Assembly (NCBI GenBank): GCA_016206385.1
Contig: JACQRS010000003.1
Span: 1-7,375 of the forward strand
Direction of reading: 5' to 3'
DNA length: 7,375 nucleotides
DNA from: Candidatus Rokuibacteriota bacterium
GTDB taxonomy: Bacteria > Methylomirabilota > Methylomirabilia > Rokubacteriales > CSP1-6
The position numbers were made by a program, and so were the translations under genes. The notes beneath the pieces are model-generated. The model was not told the DNA's origin, did not search any database, and saw only the letters and a list, made by a program, of their open reading frames with translations. Positions 1-5,945 of the stretch are shown one piece after another; position 1 is the stretch's first letter; each line of letters starts with the position of its first letter.

Positions 1-1242
1 ATCCAGGAGGTCACGCGCGACTCGGACCTCGCCGCGCTGGAGAAAGCGCTTGCCTCCGCCGACCTCGCGGTGGACGCGCTCCTCGGCACCGGGCTCAGCG
101 GCGCGGCCACCGGCCTCTACGCGCCCACCATCGAGTCGATCAACAGGAGCGGCAGGCCGGTGGTGGCCCTGGACCTTCCCTCGGGTCTCCCCTCTGATCA
201 TGGCCGGCCCCTCGGTCCCACGGTTCGCGCTGCTCTGACGCCAACGTTTGCCGGGTGGAAGCGGGGGCTTCTCCTCTATCCCGGCGCGGCCTGCGCGGGG
301 CAGGTGCGGGTGGTCGATATCGGGATCCCGGACGCCGCCGCGCGCGAAGGGATCGGGGTGTTTCTCCTCGAAGCCCCCGATGTCGCCAGCTTGTTTCCCC
401 CGCGGCAGCCCGATGCCCACAAGGGGGCCTTCGGCCACCTCCTGGTAGTGGCGGGGTCAATGGGGAAGACCGGGGCCGCAGCTCTCGCGGGGAGAGCCGG
501 GTTGAGGACCGGAGCCGGGCTGGTCACGATTGCAGCGCCGGTCTCTCAGCAGCCGATCGTCGCGGCGCTCGGCATGGAGTTCATGACAGAGCCGCTTCCC
601 GAGACCGCGGGTCAGTCGGCCAGCCTCAAGGCGAAGGATCGGATCCTGGAGCTGGCAGCCAGGACCGACGCGGTGGCTCTCGGCCCGGGCATCTCGTTGG
701 ATCCGGAGACTCAGGCTCTCGTCAGGGAGCTGGTCAAGGAGGTCAGGCGGCCCATGGTCGTGGACGCCGACGGGCTGACGGCGTTGGCCGGTCATCTGGA
801 ACTCCTGAGAGAGTCTCCGGCTCCGCGCTGCCTGACCCCCCATCCCGGAGAGATGGCTCGCCTGTTGGGCTCGCCAGCGGCAGAGGTTCAGGCTGACCGG
901 ATCGAGCGGGCCCGAAGCTTCTGCCAGCGTTACGGCGTGTTCCTGGTCTTAAAAGGCGCCCGAAGCGTCGTCGCTGAACCGGGCGGCAGGGTGTTTATCA
1001 ACCCGACGGGCAATCCCGGCATGGCCAGCGGCGGCTCCGGAGATGTCCTCACCGGTGTGGTCGGCGCCTTGCTGGCGAGGGGAGCTGGGCCGCTCGAGGC
1101 GCTCCACGCCGCGGTCTTCCTCCATGGCCTGGCAGGAGACCTGGCCCGCGACGAGAAAGGCGAGGAGGGGCTCATCGCGGGAGACATTCTGGAGGAGATC
1201 CCGCGAGCCATTCGGCAGATCCAGCGCCCGGATTTTGCTTAA
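1..1242 (+). CDS. nnr: Bifunctional NAD(P)H-hydrate epimerase / ADP-dependent dehydratase, 5'-truncated
   Basis: This enzyme repairs damaged NAD(P)HX: the N-terminal YjeF_N domain epimerises the R and S hydrates and the C-terminal YjeF_C (ribokinase-like) domain dehydrates S-NAD(P)HX using ADP. The frame is open from base 1 to the TAA at 1240-1242 (413 codons). Family members usually have about 500 residues, so roughly the first 100 lie outside the window. A GTG at 70 is an internal Val, because conserved epimerase sequence (DLAVDALLGTGL, then ALDLPSGL near visible residues 56-63) crosses it. The linker ends near KGAFGHLLVVAGS (about 141-153). The dehydratase motifs follow: ALGPG, VDADGL (about 254), TPHPGE (about 279-284) and NPGMASGGSGDVL (about 338-350), the last carrying the catalytic Asp. 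It lies upstream of tsaE on the same strand, a common bacterial order. The family call is firm; only the missing N-terminus is unknown. Confidence 0.95.
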   Translation: MQEVTRDSDLAALEKALASADLAVDALLGTGLSGAATGLYAPTIESINRSGRPVVALDLPSGLPSDHGRPLGPTVRAALTPTFAGWKRGLLLYPGAACAGQVRVVDIGIPDAAAREGIGVFLLEAPDVASLFPPRQPDAHKGAFGHLLVVAGSMGKTGAAALAGRAGLRTGAGLVTIAAPVSQQPIVAALGMEFMTEPLPETAGQSASLKAKDRILELAARTDAVALGPGISLDPETQALVRELVKEVRRPMVVDADGLTALAGHLELLRESPAPRCLTPHPGEMARLLGSPAAEVQADRIERARSFCQRYGVFLVLKGARSVVAEPGGRVFINPTGNPGMASGGSGDVLTGVVGALLARGAGPLEALHAAVFLHGLAGDLARDEKGEEGLIAGDILEEIPRAIRQIQRPDFA

Positions 1243-1269
1243 CCCTCCCGCCGGCTTCGAGTATTCCTG

Positions 1270-1344
1270 AGCACGCTCGGCCTGGCCACCATGTGCATCG
1301 GCCATGGCCTGGCCAACGCCACCATCATTGCCCGCGAGGAGTAG
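1270..1344 (+). pseudogene. Remnant of a thiolase (acetyl-CoA acetyltransferase) C-terminus
   Basis: The gap between nnr and tsaE holds a short frame reading ..LGLATMCIGHGLANATI.. and ending in TAG at 1342-1344. Thiolases of the AtoB/FadA type typically end in a segment like GLATxCIGGGxGxAxIxE, which contains the catalytic Cys of the CxG motif. Here the CIG is present, but the following Gly-Gly has become His-Gly. Upstream of about 1270 the frame does not resemble a thiolase and soon meets the nnr stop in the same frame. There is no start codon context, so this is a tail without a gene: most likely the scar of a thiolase gene that once sat here and was deleted. The match is short (about 20 residues), so chance resemblance cannot be excluded. 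Confidence 0.45.
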
Positions 1345-1376
1345 CCCGTCTCGGTCCGCTGCGGTATCCTCCGTGT

Positions 1377-1844
1377 GTGGCACGACGCTCGCATCGTTTT
1401 GAGAGCCGCACCCCGGAGGAGACCCGGCGCATCGGCGAGGCGCTCGGCGCTCGCCTCGGTGCCGGAGGGGTGGTGGCGTGCGTCGGCGAGCTGGGAGCCG
1501 GTAAAACCTGCTTCCTCCAGGGGCTGGTGCGCGGCCTGGGCGTGAGCGAGCCTGCCACCAGCCCGACCTTCGTGTTGATCAACTACTACCGGGGCCGCCT
1601 CCCCGTATACCACCTGGACGCTTACCGGACTCAAAGCCTGACCGAGATCCTGGACCTCGGCATTGAAGAGCTGCTCTGGGGGGATGGGGTCACGGTGGTC
1701 GAGTGGGCGGAGAAGCTCCTGCCGCTCCTCCCCCCCCACACCATCGTGGTCAAGATCGCGGGGCTCGGTGAGGAGCCGCGAGAGATCGTGCTGGAAGGGT
1801 TGCCTGAGGACATGGTCCTCACCGTATCGGCTTCAGGACATTGA
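1377..1844 (+). CDS. tsaE: tRNA (adenosine(37)-N6)-threonylcarbamoyltransferase complex ATPase TsaE
   Basis: TsaE (YjeE) is the P-loop ATPase that works with TsaB and TsaD to install N6-threonylcarbamoyladenosine at A37 of ANN-decoding tRNAs; it is cytoplasmic. At 155 residues it has the family's usual length. Motifs appear in order: Walker A GELGAGKT (37-44), the switch-like SPTF (62-65), HLDAYR (79-84) and VEWAE (108-112). The GTG at 1377 is chosen because it leaves a short lead (MARRSHRFES) before the typical 'PEET' helix; an earlier in-frame GTG at 1293 would run over the thiolase-like remnant. No good Shine-Dalgarno precedes 1377, so the exact start is uncertain and translation may be weak or coupled. 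The usual tsaB and rimI neighbours are not seen; radC follows on the same strand. Confidence 0.93.
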   Translation: MARRSHRFESRTPEETRRIGEALGARLGAGGVVACVGELGAGKTCFLQGLVRGLGVSEPATSPTFVLINYYRGRLPVYHLDAYRTQSLTEILDLGIEELLWGDGVTVVEWAEKLLPLLPPHTIVVKIAGLGEEPREIVLEGLPEDMVLTVSASGH

Positions 1845-1889
1845 CCGCCCGCTGGAGGCGTGCTAGGAAGGGCGGGACACGAGGCGAGA

Positions 1890-2576
1890 GTGGCCGAGGC
1901 GGCTCGGATCAGCGACTGGCCGAAAGAGGAGCGTCCAAGGGAACGGTTCTACGCCAAGGGGGCCGAGGCCCTGGCTGACGCCGAGCTCCTGGCGCTTCAG
2001 CTCGGAACCGGAACGCGGGGCCAGAGCGCCGTAGACCTTGCCCGAGGCCTCCTGGCCCGATACGGGTCGCTGGCCGGTGTGGCGGGGCGCGATGTGGTGG
2101 AGCTGGCGGGGATCAAAGGGATCGGGCGCGCCAAGGCCGTGAGGCTGGCCGCGGCCTTCGAGCTGACGCGGCGCCTCCGCTCGCGTGTCACGGATGGCAA
2201 AGTCAGCCTGGGAGGCCCCGAGCAGGTCTTCGCCCACCTCGCCCCGCTCATGGAGAACCTGAAAAAGGAAGTGTTCCACGTGCTCCTGCTGGACGCCCAG
2301 AACGGGCTTCTCCGCGACGTCGTGGTCTCAGAGGGGACGCTCTCGGCCAGCCTGGTCCACCCGCGCGAGGTCTTCAAGCCCGCCATCCTCGAGTCCGCTG
2401 CCGCGCTGATCCTGGTCCATAACCATCCCAGCGGCGACCCGACTCCCAGCCGGGAAGACGTCAGGCTCACCCGGCAGCTCGTTGAGTGCGGAAGGCTTCT
2501 GGACCTCAAGGTCCACGACCATGTGATAATCGGAGCCGGGCGCTTTGTCAGCCTGGCCCAGCGCGGCGCCGTATAA
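1890..2576 (+). CDS. radC: RadC family protein (JAMM/MPN domain, UPF0758)
   Basis: RadC was named for DNA repair, but its biochemical role is unsettled; the C-terminal domain has the JAMM metal-binding fold. Numbered from the chosen start (228 aa, normal for the family), the N-terminal signature ISDWPKEERPRER is at 7-19, a helix-hairpin-helix (ELAGIKGIGRAKA) at 71-83, and the JAMM core LVHNHPSGDPTPSRED at 175-190 with His177, His179 and Asp190 as likely zinc ligands. Glu127 in KKEVF is the expected upstream acid. The GTG at 1890 is preferred because a GAGG at 1881-1884 sits five bases before it and the protein then begins close to the family N-terminus. An in-frame GTG at 1860 would add ten residues, but the GGAGG before it is only one base away. 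The gene follows tsaE closely and probably shares its transcript. Confidence 0.94.
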   Translation: MAEAARISDWPKEERPRERFYAKGAEALADAELLALQLGTGTRGQSAVDLARGLLARYGSLAGVAGRDVVELAGIKGIGRAKAVRLAAAFELTRRLRSRVTDGKVSLGGPEQVFAHLAPLMENLKKEVFHVLLLDAQNGLLRDVVVSEGTLSASLVHPREVFKPAILESAAALILVHNHPSGDPTPSREDVRLTRQLVECGRLLDLKVHDHVIIGAGRFVSLAQRGAV

Positions 2577-2597
2577 GGCGAAACAGGAAGGACGCCA

Positions 2598-3038
2598 ATG
2601 AAGATTCAAGGGGTTGGCCACGTGGTGCTCAAGGTGCGTGATCTGGACCGATCGGCGGAGTTCTACCGTGACGTCCTAGGGCTCAAGGAGGTGGCGCGCT
2701 ACCAGAACCGGATGGTCTTCTTCTCGGCGGGGCAGAACCACCACGACCTGGCGATCCTGAGCGTGGGGCCCAACGCCCCGGCCCCGGACCCCGTCAGCGT
2801 CGGGCTCTACCACGTCGCCCTCAAGATCGGCGACAACCTGGATCTGCTCCGGGAGGCCAAGGCCCACCTGGAGGCACACGGGGTCAAGATCCGCGGCGTG
2901 AGCGACCACCGGGTGAGCCAGTCGATCTACGTGGAGGACCCCGACGGCAACGTGGTGGAGCTTTTCGTGGATGCCGACCCGGCCCTGTGGGCCCGGGACC
3001 CCTCGTCGGTGGCGACGGTGCTCCCGCTCCAGCTCTGA
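2598..3038 (+). CDS. VOC-fold protein (glyoxalase / extradiol dioxygenase-like)
   Basis: A 146-residue single-chain vicinal-oxygen-chelate protein made of two beta-alpha-beta-beta-beta modules. The first module opens with GVGHVVLKVRDLDRSAEFY (5-23), and the second with LYHVALKI (70-77), then a helix, then SIYVEDPDGNVVELF (109-123). His8, His72 and Glu121 are in the positions of the usual divalent-metal triad. The DHRVSQSIY stretch (His104, Tyr111) recalls type I extradiol dioxygenases such as catechol 2,3-dioxygenase, but the short single-domain length fits glyoxalase I-like or fosfomycin/bleomycin-resistance-like members equally well, so the substrate is not assigned. A strong Shine-Dalgarno AGGAAGGA (2585-2592) lies five bases before the ATG. 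It sits 21 bases after radC on the same strand and ends two bases before the stop of the convergent small gene. Confidence 0.9.
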   Translation: MKIQGVGHVVLKVRDLDRSAEFYRDVLGLKEVARYQNRMVFFSAGQNHHDLAILSVGPNAPAPDPVSVGLYHVALKIGDNLDLLREAKAHLEAHGVKIRGVSDHRVSQSIYVEDPDGNVVELFVDADPALWARDPSSVATVLPLQL

Positions 3039-3040
3039 GG

Positions 3041-3283
3041 CTACCCCTTCGCCAGCTTCTCGACCTCCTTCTTCGACAAGGCCTGAAGCCGGGACAGGAG
3101 CGCTTTGACCTTTCGCTCTGGGGCGTGGTCGGCCAGGATCAGCTTCTTGGATTTCGTGCCGTTCTGGATGTAGGCCACCCAATCGTCCAGGCTTGGTGTT
3201 CCTCGCCATGCGATCGTGAGTCCGCTGATCCGCATCCGCCTTCGTCCCTCGACCTTCGCCAGCGGTTTTCGACCCGCCTCCAT
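3041..3283 (-). CDS. Small basic hypothetical protein
   Basis: I do not recognise this 80-residue protein. It has a basic N-terminus (MEAGRKPLAKVEGRRRM), a central stretch with WRGTPSLDDWVAYIQNG, and a Lys-rich predicted helix at the end (ERKVKALLSRLQALSKKEV). It has no signal peptide or membrane segment. Support for coding comes from strong G/C preference at third codon positions along most of its length, a GAGGG eight bases before the ATG at 3283, and a good upstream promoter at 3359-3387. An internal ATG at 3235, preceded by GAAGG, would give a 64-residue product and cannot be excluded. The high charge could suit nucleic-acid binding, which is only inference. It converges on the VOC gene, with stops two bases apart. 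Confidence 0.6.
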   Translation of the reverse strand: MEAGRKPLAKVEGRRRMRISGLTIAWRGTPSLDDWVAYIQNGTKSKKLILADHAPERKVKALLSRLQALSKKEVEKLAKG

Positions 3284-3318
3284 ACGTCGTGCCCTCGGCG
3301 TGAAGAAGTTTACCGCGC

Positions 3319-3390
3319 GTCACGAATATTTTCTGAGAAAAAAACAGATTACAAACTTAACTTATGAAGGCGAGAAAAGATTGTCAAGGA
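3319..3390. other. AT-rich island, possible unwinding element
   Basis: By my count roughly one third of 3321-3390 is G or C, while the flanking genes are strongly GC-rich. The stretch has runs such as AATATTTT and AAAAAAA. It could be a DNA-unwinding element belonging to the DnaA-box cluster 160 bp away, an upstream promoter region for the small - strand gene, or simply laterally acquired DNA. Confidence 0.55.
3359..3387 (-). promoter_or_regulatory. Sigma70-type promoter for the small basic gene
   Basis: Read on the - strand, a perfect -35 TTGACA (3387-3382) is followed after exactly 17 bases by TAAGTT (3364-3359), a moderate -10 match. A second TAAGTT overlaps it (3359-3354). Transcription would begin near 3352, giving a leader of about 70 bases before the ATG at 3283. 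The surrounding AT-rich DNA would favour opening. Confidence 0.55.
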
Positions 3391-3548
3391 TTCGTTTCGC
3401 CGCTTCCCATGCGTGATTTCGCGCGCGAAGCACGTCGGAGCCTCATGGGATCGGGGATTCTTCGAGGGGCTCGCGTTCGTGGACGACAGGATCGGTGTTT
3501 CCGGGGGACGCCCCTGCAGACGCGCGCCAGAGCGTCGATTTCAGCGAT

Positions 3549-3586
3549 TGTGGATAACTGTGGAAAAGTGGAAAACCTGTGGGTAT
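3549..3586 (-). promoter_or_regulatory. Cluster of four DnaA-box-like 9-mers
   Basis: On the - strand the segment reads, in order, ATACCCACA (3586-3578, two mismatches to TTATCCACA), TTTTCCACT (3575-3567, two mismatches), TTTTCCACA (3567-3559, one mismatch) and a perfect TTATCCACA (3557-3549). All four point the same way, at spacings of 11, 8 and 10 bases, so they lie roughly on one face of the helix. The first overlaps the first base of the pyrD-like stop codon. DnaA boxes this dense are usual at replication origins and at some DnaA-regulated or titration sites. No dnaA, dnaN, rpmH or mnmG gene is in the window to support a chromosomal origin. Confidence 0.6.
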
Positions 3587-4626
3587 CAGGAGGGGCCCTT
3601 GGAGCCCCTGAGCTCGTCGAGCCGCGTGAGGCCGCGCCGCGTAACCTCCCGGAGAAGCTCGGCGAGGATCAGTTTGGCGAGGATCGGGCCGCGCGTGACG
3701 AATCCGGTGAAGTACCCGCACGCCGTTGCCCCCGCAGCGAGGACCTGGAGCGCTTTGTCGGGGGCGTCGATCCCGCCGGTCGCGATGAGCTCCAGCTGAT
3801 CGCCGAAGCGCGCGCGCAGCCGCCGCACCGTCTCGAGGGTCTGGGGGAAGAGTTCCGGTCCCGAGAGCCCGCCGGCCCCCTGGGAGAGCCGGGGCTCGGT
3901 GACCCGGCGCGCGTTGCCGTGGTTGATGATCCGGATGCCGTGGTCCAGGGCCAGGGGGATGATGGCGCGCTCGTTGGTCTCGCTGAAGTCCGGGGAGACC
4001 TTCACGATCACGGGTTTGTCGGTGGCATCGCGGACCGCCTTGAAGAGCGGGCCGAGGGCCCGGGGCGTCTGGCTCCACTGATAGACCAGGGTGGTGTTGG
4101 GGGAGGAGATGTTGAGCTCGACCAGATCGGCGAAGCCCGCGAGGGCCTCGACGAGGGCCACGTACTCCTCAGCGGACTCCCCCGCCACGGATACGATGAG
4201 GGGGACCCGGTGGGGCAGGGTCGGGAGGGCCAGCCGGTACGCCTCGAGGCCGGGGTTCTTGAAGCCGTTACAGTTGATCAATCCGGGCCCCCGATCCGTC
4301 TCCACGCGCACCAGGTTGGGCTCGGGGTGGCCGGGCCGTGGCCTCAGCGTAATGGTCTTGGTGGTGACAGCGCCGAAGCCCAGTCCCATGGCGCGGCGGA
4401 GGATCGTGAGCTCGTAGTACATGGAGGAGAGGATCAGGGGATTGGGGAGCCGCACGCCACCCAGGGTGATGTTGAGGCGCGGGTCTTCGGCCCTGAACAG
4501 GGACAGCCGATCGAGGGGCACGAGCCTGAGCACGAGCTGGCCCAGGGACACCGCCGTGGGTTCGGGAAGCCGGCAGAGGAGCCCGCGATAGATCGCCCCG
4601 TAGATCAGCCAAGCCGCTCTCACCAT
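3586..4626 (-). CDS. pyrD: Dihydroorotate dehydrogenase family protein, divergent
   Basis: An FMN-dependent TIM-barrel protein of 346 residues. Family enzymes oxidise dihydroorotate to orotate in pyrimidine synthesis. An N-terminal hydrophobic/amphipathic segment (about 5-36) resembles the membrane-associating, quinone-using class 2 extension. The barrel shows GAVTTKTIT (85-93), LINCNGFKNPG (116-126), NISSPNT (172-178), IVKVSPD (207-213), GGLSG (252-256) and ATGGID (282-287). The residue at the catalytic-base position is Ser (as in class 2 and the archaeal class 1S), while TKTIT and NGFKNPG look more like class 1. The substrate-contacting NTT of classical enzymes appears as NHGN (235-238). 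It may be the genuine PyrD or a paralogue acting on another substrate. The start is the ATG at 4626, with no clear Shine-Dalgarno. It is divergent from the Mut7-C gene, with only 20 bases between the two start codons. Confidence 0.85.
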   Translation of the reverse strand: MVRAAWLIYGAIYRGLLCRLPEPTAVSLGQLVLRLVPLDRLSLFRAEDPRLNITLGGVRLPNPLILSSMYYELTILRRAMGLGFGAVTTKTITLRPRPGHPEPNLVRVETDRGPGLINCNGFKNPGLEAYRLALPTLPHRVPLIVSVAGESAEEYVALVEALAGFADLVELNISSPNTTLVYQWSQTPRALGPLFKAVRDATDKPVIVKVSPDFSETNERAIIPLALDHGIRIINHGNARRVTEPRLSQGAGGLSGPELFPQTLETVRRLRARFGDQLELIATGGIDAPDKALQVLAAGATACGYFTGFVTRGPILAKLILAELLREVTRRGLTRLDELRGSKGPS

Positions 4627-4636
4627 GGCCTGGGGG

Positions 4637-4643
4637 GGAGGAT
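4637..4643 (+). promoter_or_regulatory. Strong ribosome binding site fixing the Mut7-C gene start
   Basis: GGAGGAT lies five bases before the ATG at 4647. The same 20-base interval lies directly upstream of the pyrD-like start on the other strand, where it reads as a C-rich tract with no Shine-Dalgarno. Confidence 0.7.
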
Positions 4644-4646
4644 ACC

Positions 4647-5123
4647 ATGAGCCCTCCCCGCTTCGTGGTGGACACCATGCTTGGCCGGCTGGCCCGGTGG
4701 CTCCGGGCCATGGGCTACGACACCCTCTACCTCGGTCCGGCTGACGATCGTCGGCTCCTCCAGCTCGCCGAGACCGAGAACCGGATCCTCCTCACGCGGG
4801 ATGCAAAACTCGCTCGCCTGGCGGCGTCCCGGGGGTGCCTGATCCGCGCCGACGGGGTGGACCACCAGCTCGTCGAAGCAGTCGAGAAGCTATCGCTGGT
4901 GCCCCGAGAGGCGGGCTGGCTCTCCCGCTGTCTCGAATGCAACACGGTTCTCGAACCGCGCCCCAAGGAGCTGCTGAGCGGGCTGGTTCCCGAGTACATC
5001 TTCGCGACCCACACCGAGTTCATGGGTTGCCCCGGCTGCCGCAAGGTCTACTGGGCGGGGAGCCACGCCGACCGGATGCTCACGCGGCTCAGCCGTCTCC
5101 TGGATCGGAAAGGAAGCCTCTGA
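4647..5123 (+). CDS. Mut7-C RNase domain-containing protein (PIN-like fold plus zinc ribbon)
   Basis: A 158-residue stand-alone protein of the Mut7-C family, named after the C-terminal domain of the nematode exonuclease Mut-7. The N-terminal PIN-like part shows RFVVDTMLGRLARWLRAMGYD (5-25, Asp9), then an acidic DD (33-34) and ILLTRDAKLA (47-56, Asp52); these acids are the likely metal-binding nuclease residues. The second half is a zinc ribbon with Cys95-x2-Cys98 (CLEC) and Cys128-x2-Cys131 (CPGC), followed by YWAGSHADRM, a typical family ending. Bacterial members are presumed ribonucleases, but their targets are unknown. The gene is followed without a gap by a methyltransferase, so the two are probably co-translated; a functional link is only inferred. 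No antitoxin-like partner is seen. Confidence 0.9.
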   Translation: MSPPRFVVDTMLGRLARWLRAMGYDTLYLGPADDRRLLQLAETENRILLTRDAKLARLAASRGCLIRADGVDHQLVEAVEKLSLVPREAGWLSRCLECNTVLEPRPKELLSGLVPEYIFATHTEFMGCPGCRKVYWAGSHADRMLTRLSRLLDRKGSL

Positions 5124-5945
5124 ATGTCCCTTCATCCCGACCCCTATCGAGCCATCGACCGCCAGCCCGACCCTTCCCGCTATGTAAAAAGCCTGGAGGC
5201 GCGCGGGGAAACCAGGAGCCAGACCCGGCTGCGCGAACACTTTTTGAGATTTGCCCGCGTCAAGCCCGGATGGCGCGTGCTCGAGGTTGGCAGCGGAACC
5301 GGTGTGATTTGCCGGGATCTCGGCCGGATCGTCGGCCCACGGGGCGCGGTGGTCGGCGTAGACCCGAGCCGGGTGTTCGTTGAAGCGGCCCGGCGCCTGG
5401 CGAGAACGCACGGGGTGGGAGACAGGGTCCGCTTCGTGGTGGGGGACGGCGAGCGTCTCAGGTTCAGGGAGGGGGCTTTCGACGCCGCCCTGGCTGTCAC
5501 CGTGCTCCTCCATGTCCCGCGGGCTCTGGCCGTCCTGAGAGAGATGATCCGCGTCACGCGGCCGGGAGGGATTGTGGGGGTGCAGGACCAGGACTTCGGC
5601 ACGCTCGCCCTGGATCATCCCGACCGGGCCCTCACCCGCAGGATCCTCGACGGCGTTGCCATGAAGATCTATGCCGATCCCTGGAGCGGCCGCACCCTCT
5701 TCGGAACGCTCCGGCGTCTCGGCCTCAGGCGCGTCCGGCTCAGCACCGACGTGTACCAGGACACCCGGCTCGAGCCGTGGACCAAGTCCATGCTGGAGCG
5801 ACGGGCCGAGCACGCTGTGGCGCTCGGCCTCGTCGGCGAGCGCCAGGCCCGGCGGTGGCTGGAGACCTTGGAGGCCCAGGCGCGCGCCGGCAGCTTTGTC
5901 CTCACGCTGAACTTCTACGGCGTCGTCGGGGTGAAGCCGGGCTAG
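5124..5945 (+). CDS. Class I SAM-dependent methyltransferase
   Basis: A 273-residue cytoplasmic Rossmann-fold methyltransferase of the UbiE/Methyltransf_11 type. Motif I is VLEVGSGTG (52-60), the ribose-binding acid is Asp80 in VVGVDPS, the adenine region is GDGERL (107-112), motif II is AFDAALAVTVLLHV (118-131), and motif III is IRVTRPGGIVGVQD (142-155). The C-terminal third (about 160-273) is the family's variable substrate-binding part and ends in FYGVVGVKPG. The substrate is not identifiable: quinone, lipid, small-molecule and RNA methylation all remain possible. The ATG directly follows the TGA of the Mut7-C gene, and AGGA at 5111-5114 inside that gene can serve as the ribosome binding site, so translation is probably coupled. 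The stop TAG overlaps the stop of ligA on the opposite strand. Confidence 0.92.
   Translation: MSLHPDPYRAIDRQPDPSRYVKSLEARGETRSQTRLREHFLRFARVKPGWRVLEVGSGTGVICRDLGRIVGPRGAVVGVDPSRVFVEAARRLARTHGVGDRVRFVVGDGERLRFREGAFDAALAVTVLLHVPRALAVLREMIRVTRPGGIVGVQDQDFGTLALDHPDRALTRRILDGVAMKIYADPWSGRTLFGTLRRLGLRRVRLSTDVYQDTRLEPWTKSMLERRAEHAVALGLVGERQARRWLETLEAQARAGSFVLTLNFYGVVGVKPG

Larger units (their letters stand above)
3284..3585. other. Non-coding region between the small basic gene and the pyrD-like gene
   Basis: About 300 bases with no convincing gene on either strand. From left to right it holds an AT-rich island (about 3319-3390), a - strand promoter inside it (3359-3387), a perfect 12-bp palindrome TTCGCGCGCGAA (3418-3429), GC-rich sequence with no recognisable content, and a DnaA-box cluster (3549-3586) abutting the pyrD stop. 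Open frames crossing it on the + strand run on into antisense pyrD sequence and have no homology I can see. Confidence 0.7.

Noticed and set aside
3319..3390. AT-rich island considered as a dif (XerCD) site
   Set aside because: The two 11-bp half-sites with a 6-bp centre are not recognisable.
3591..3609. Hairpin AGGGGC/GCCCCT near the pyrD-like stop, considered as a terminator
   Set aside because: It lies inside the last codons, and on the - strand no T-tract follows directly; the next Ts belong to the DnaA-box-like sequence.
3364..4650. A 428-codon + strand open frame across the pyrD region
   Set aside because: It is antisense to a protein with clear FMN-barrel motifs, has no recognisable domain, and long antisense frames are expected in GC-rich DNA.
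4890..5813. A 307-codon - strand open frame
   Set aside because: It is antisense to the Mut7-C zinc ribbon and the methyltransferase motifs, which explain the sequence better.
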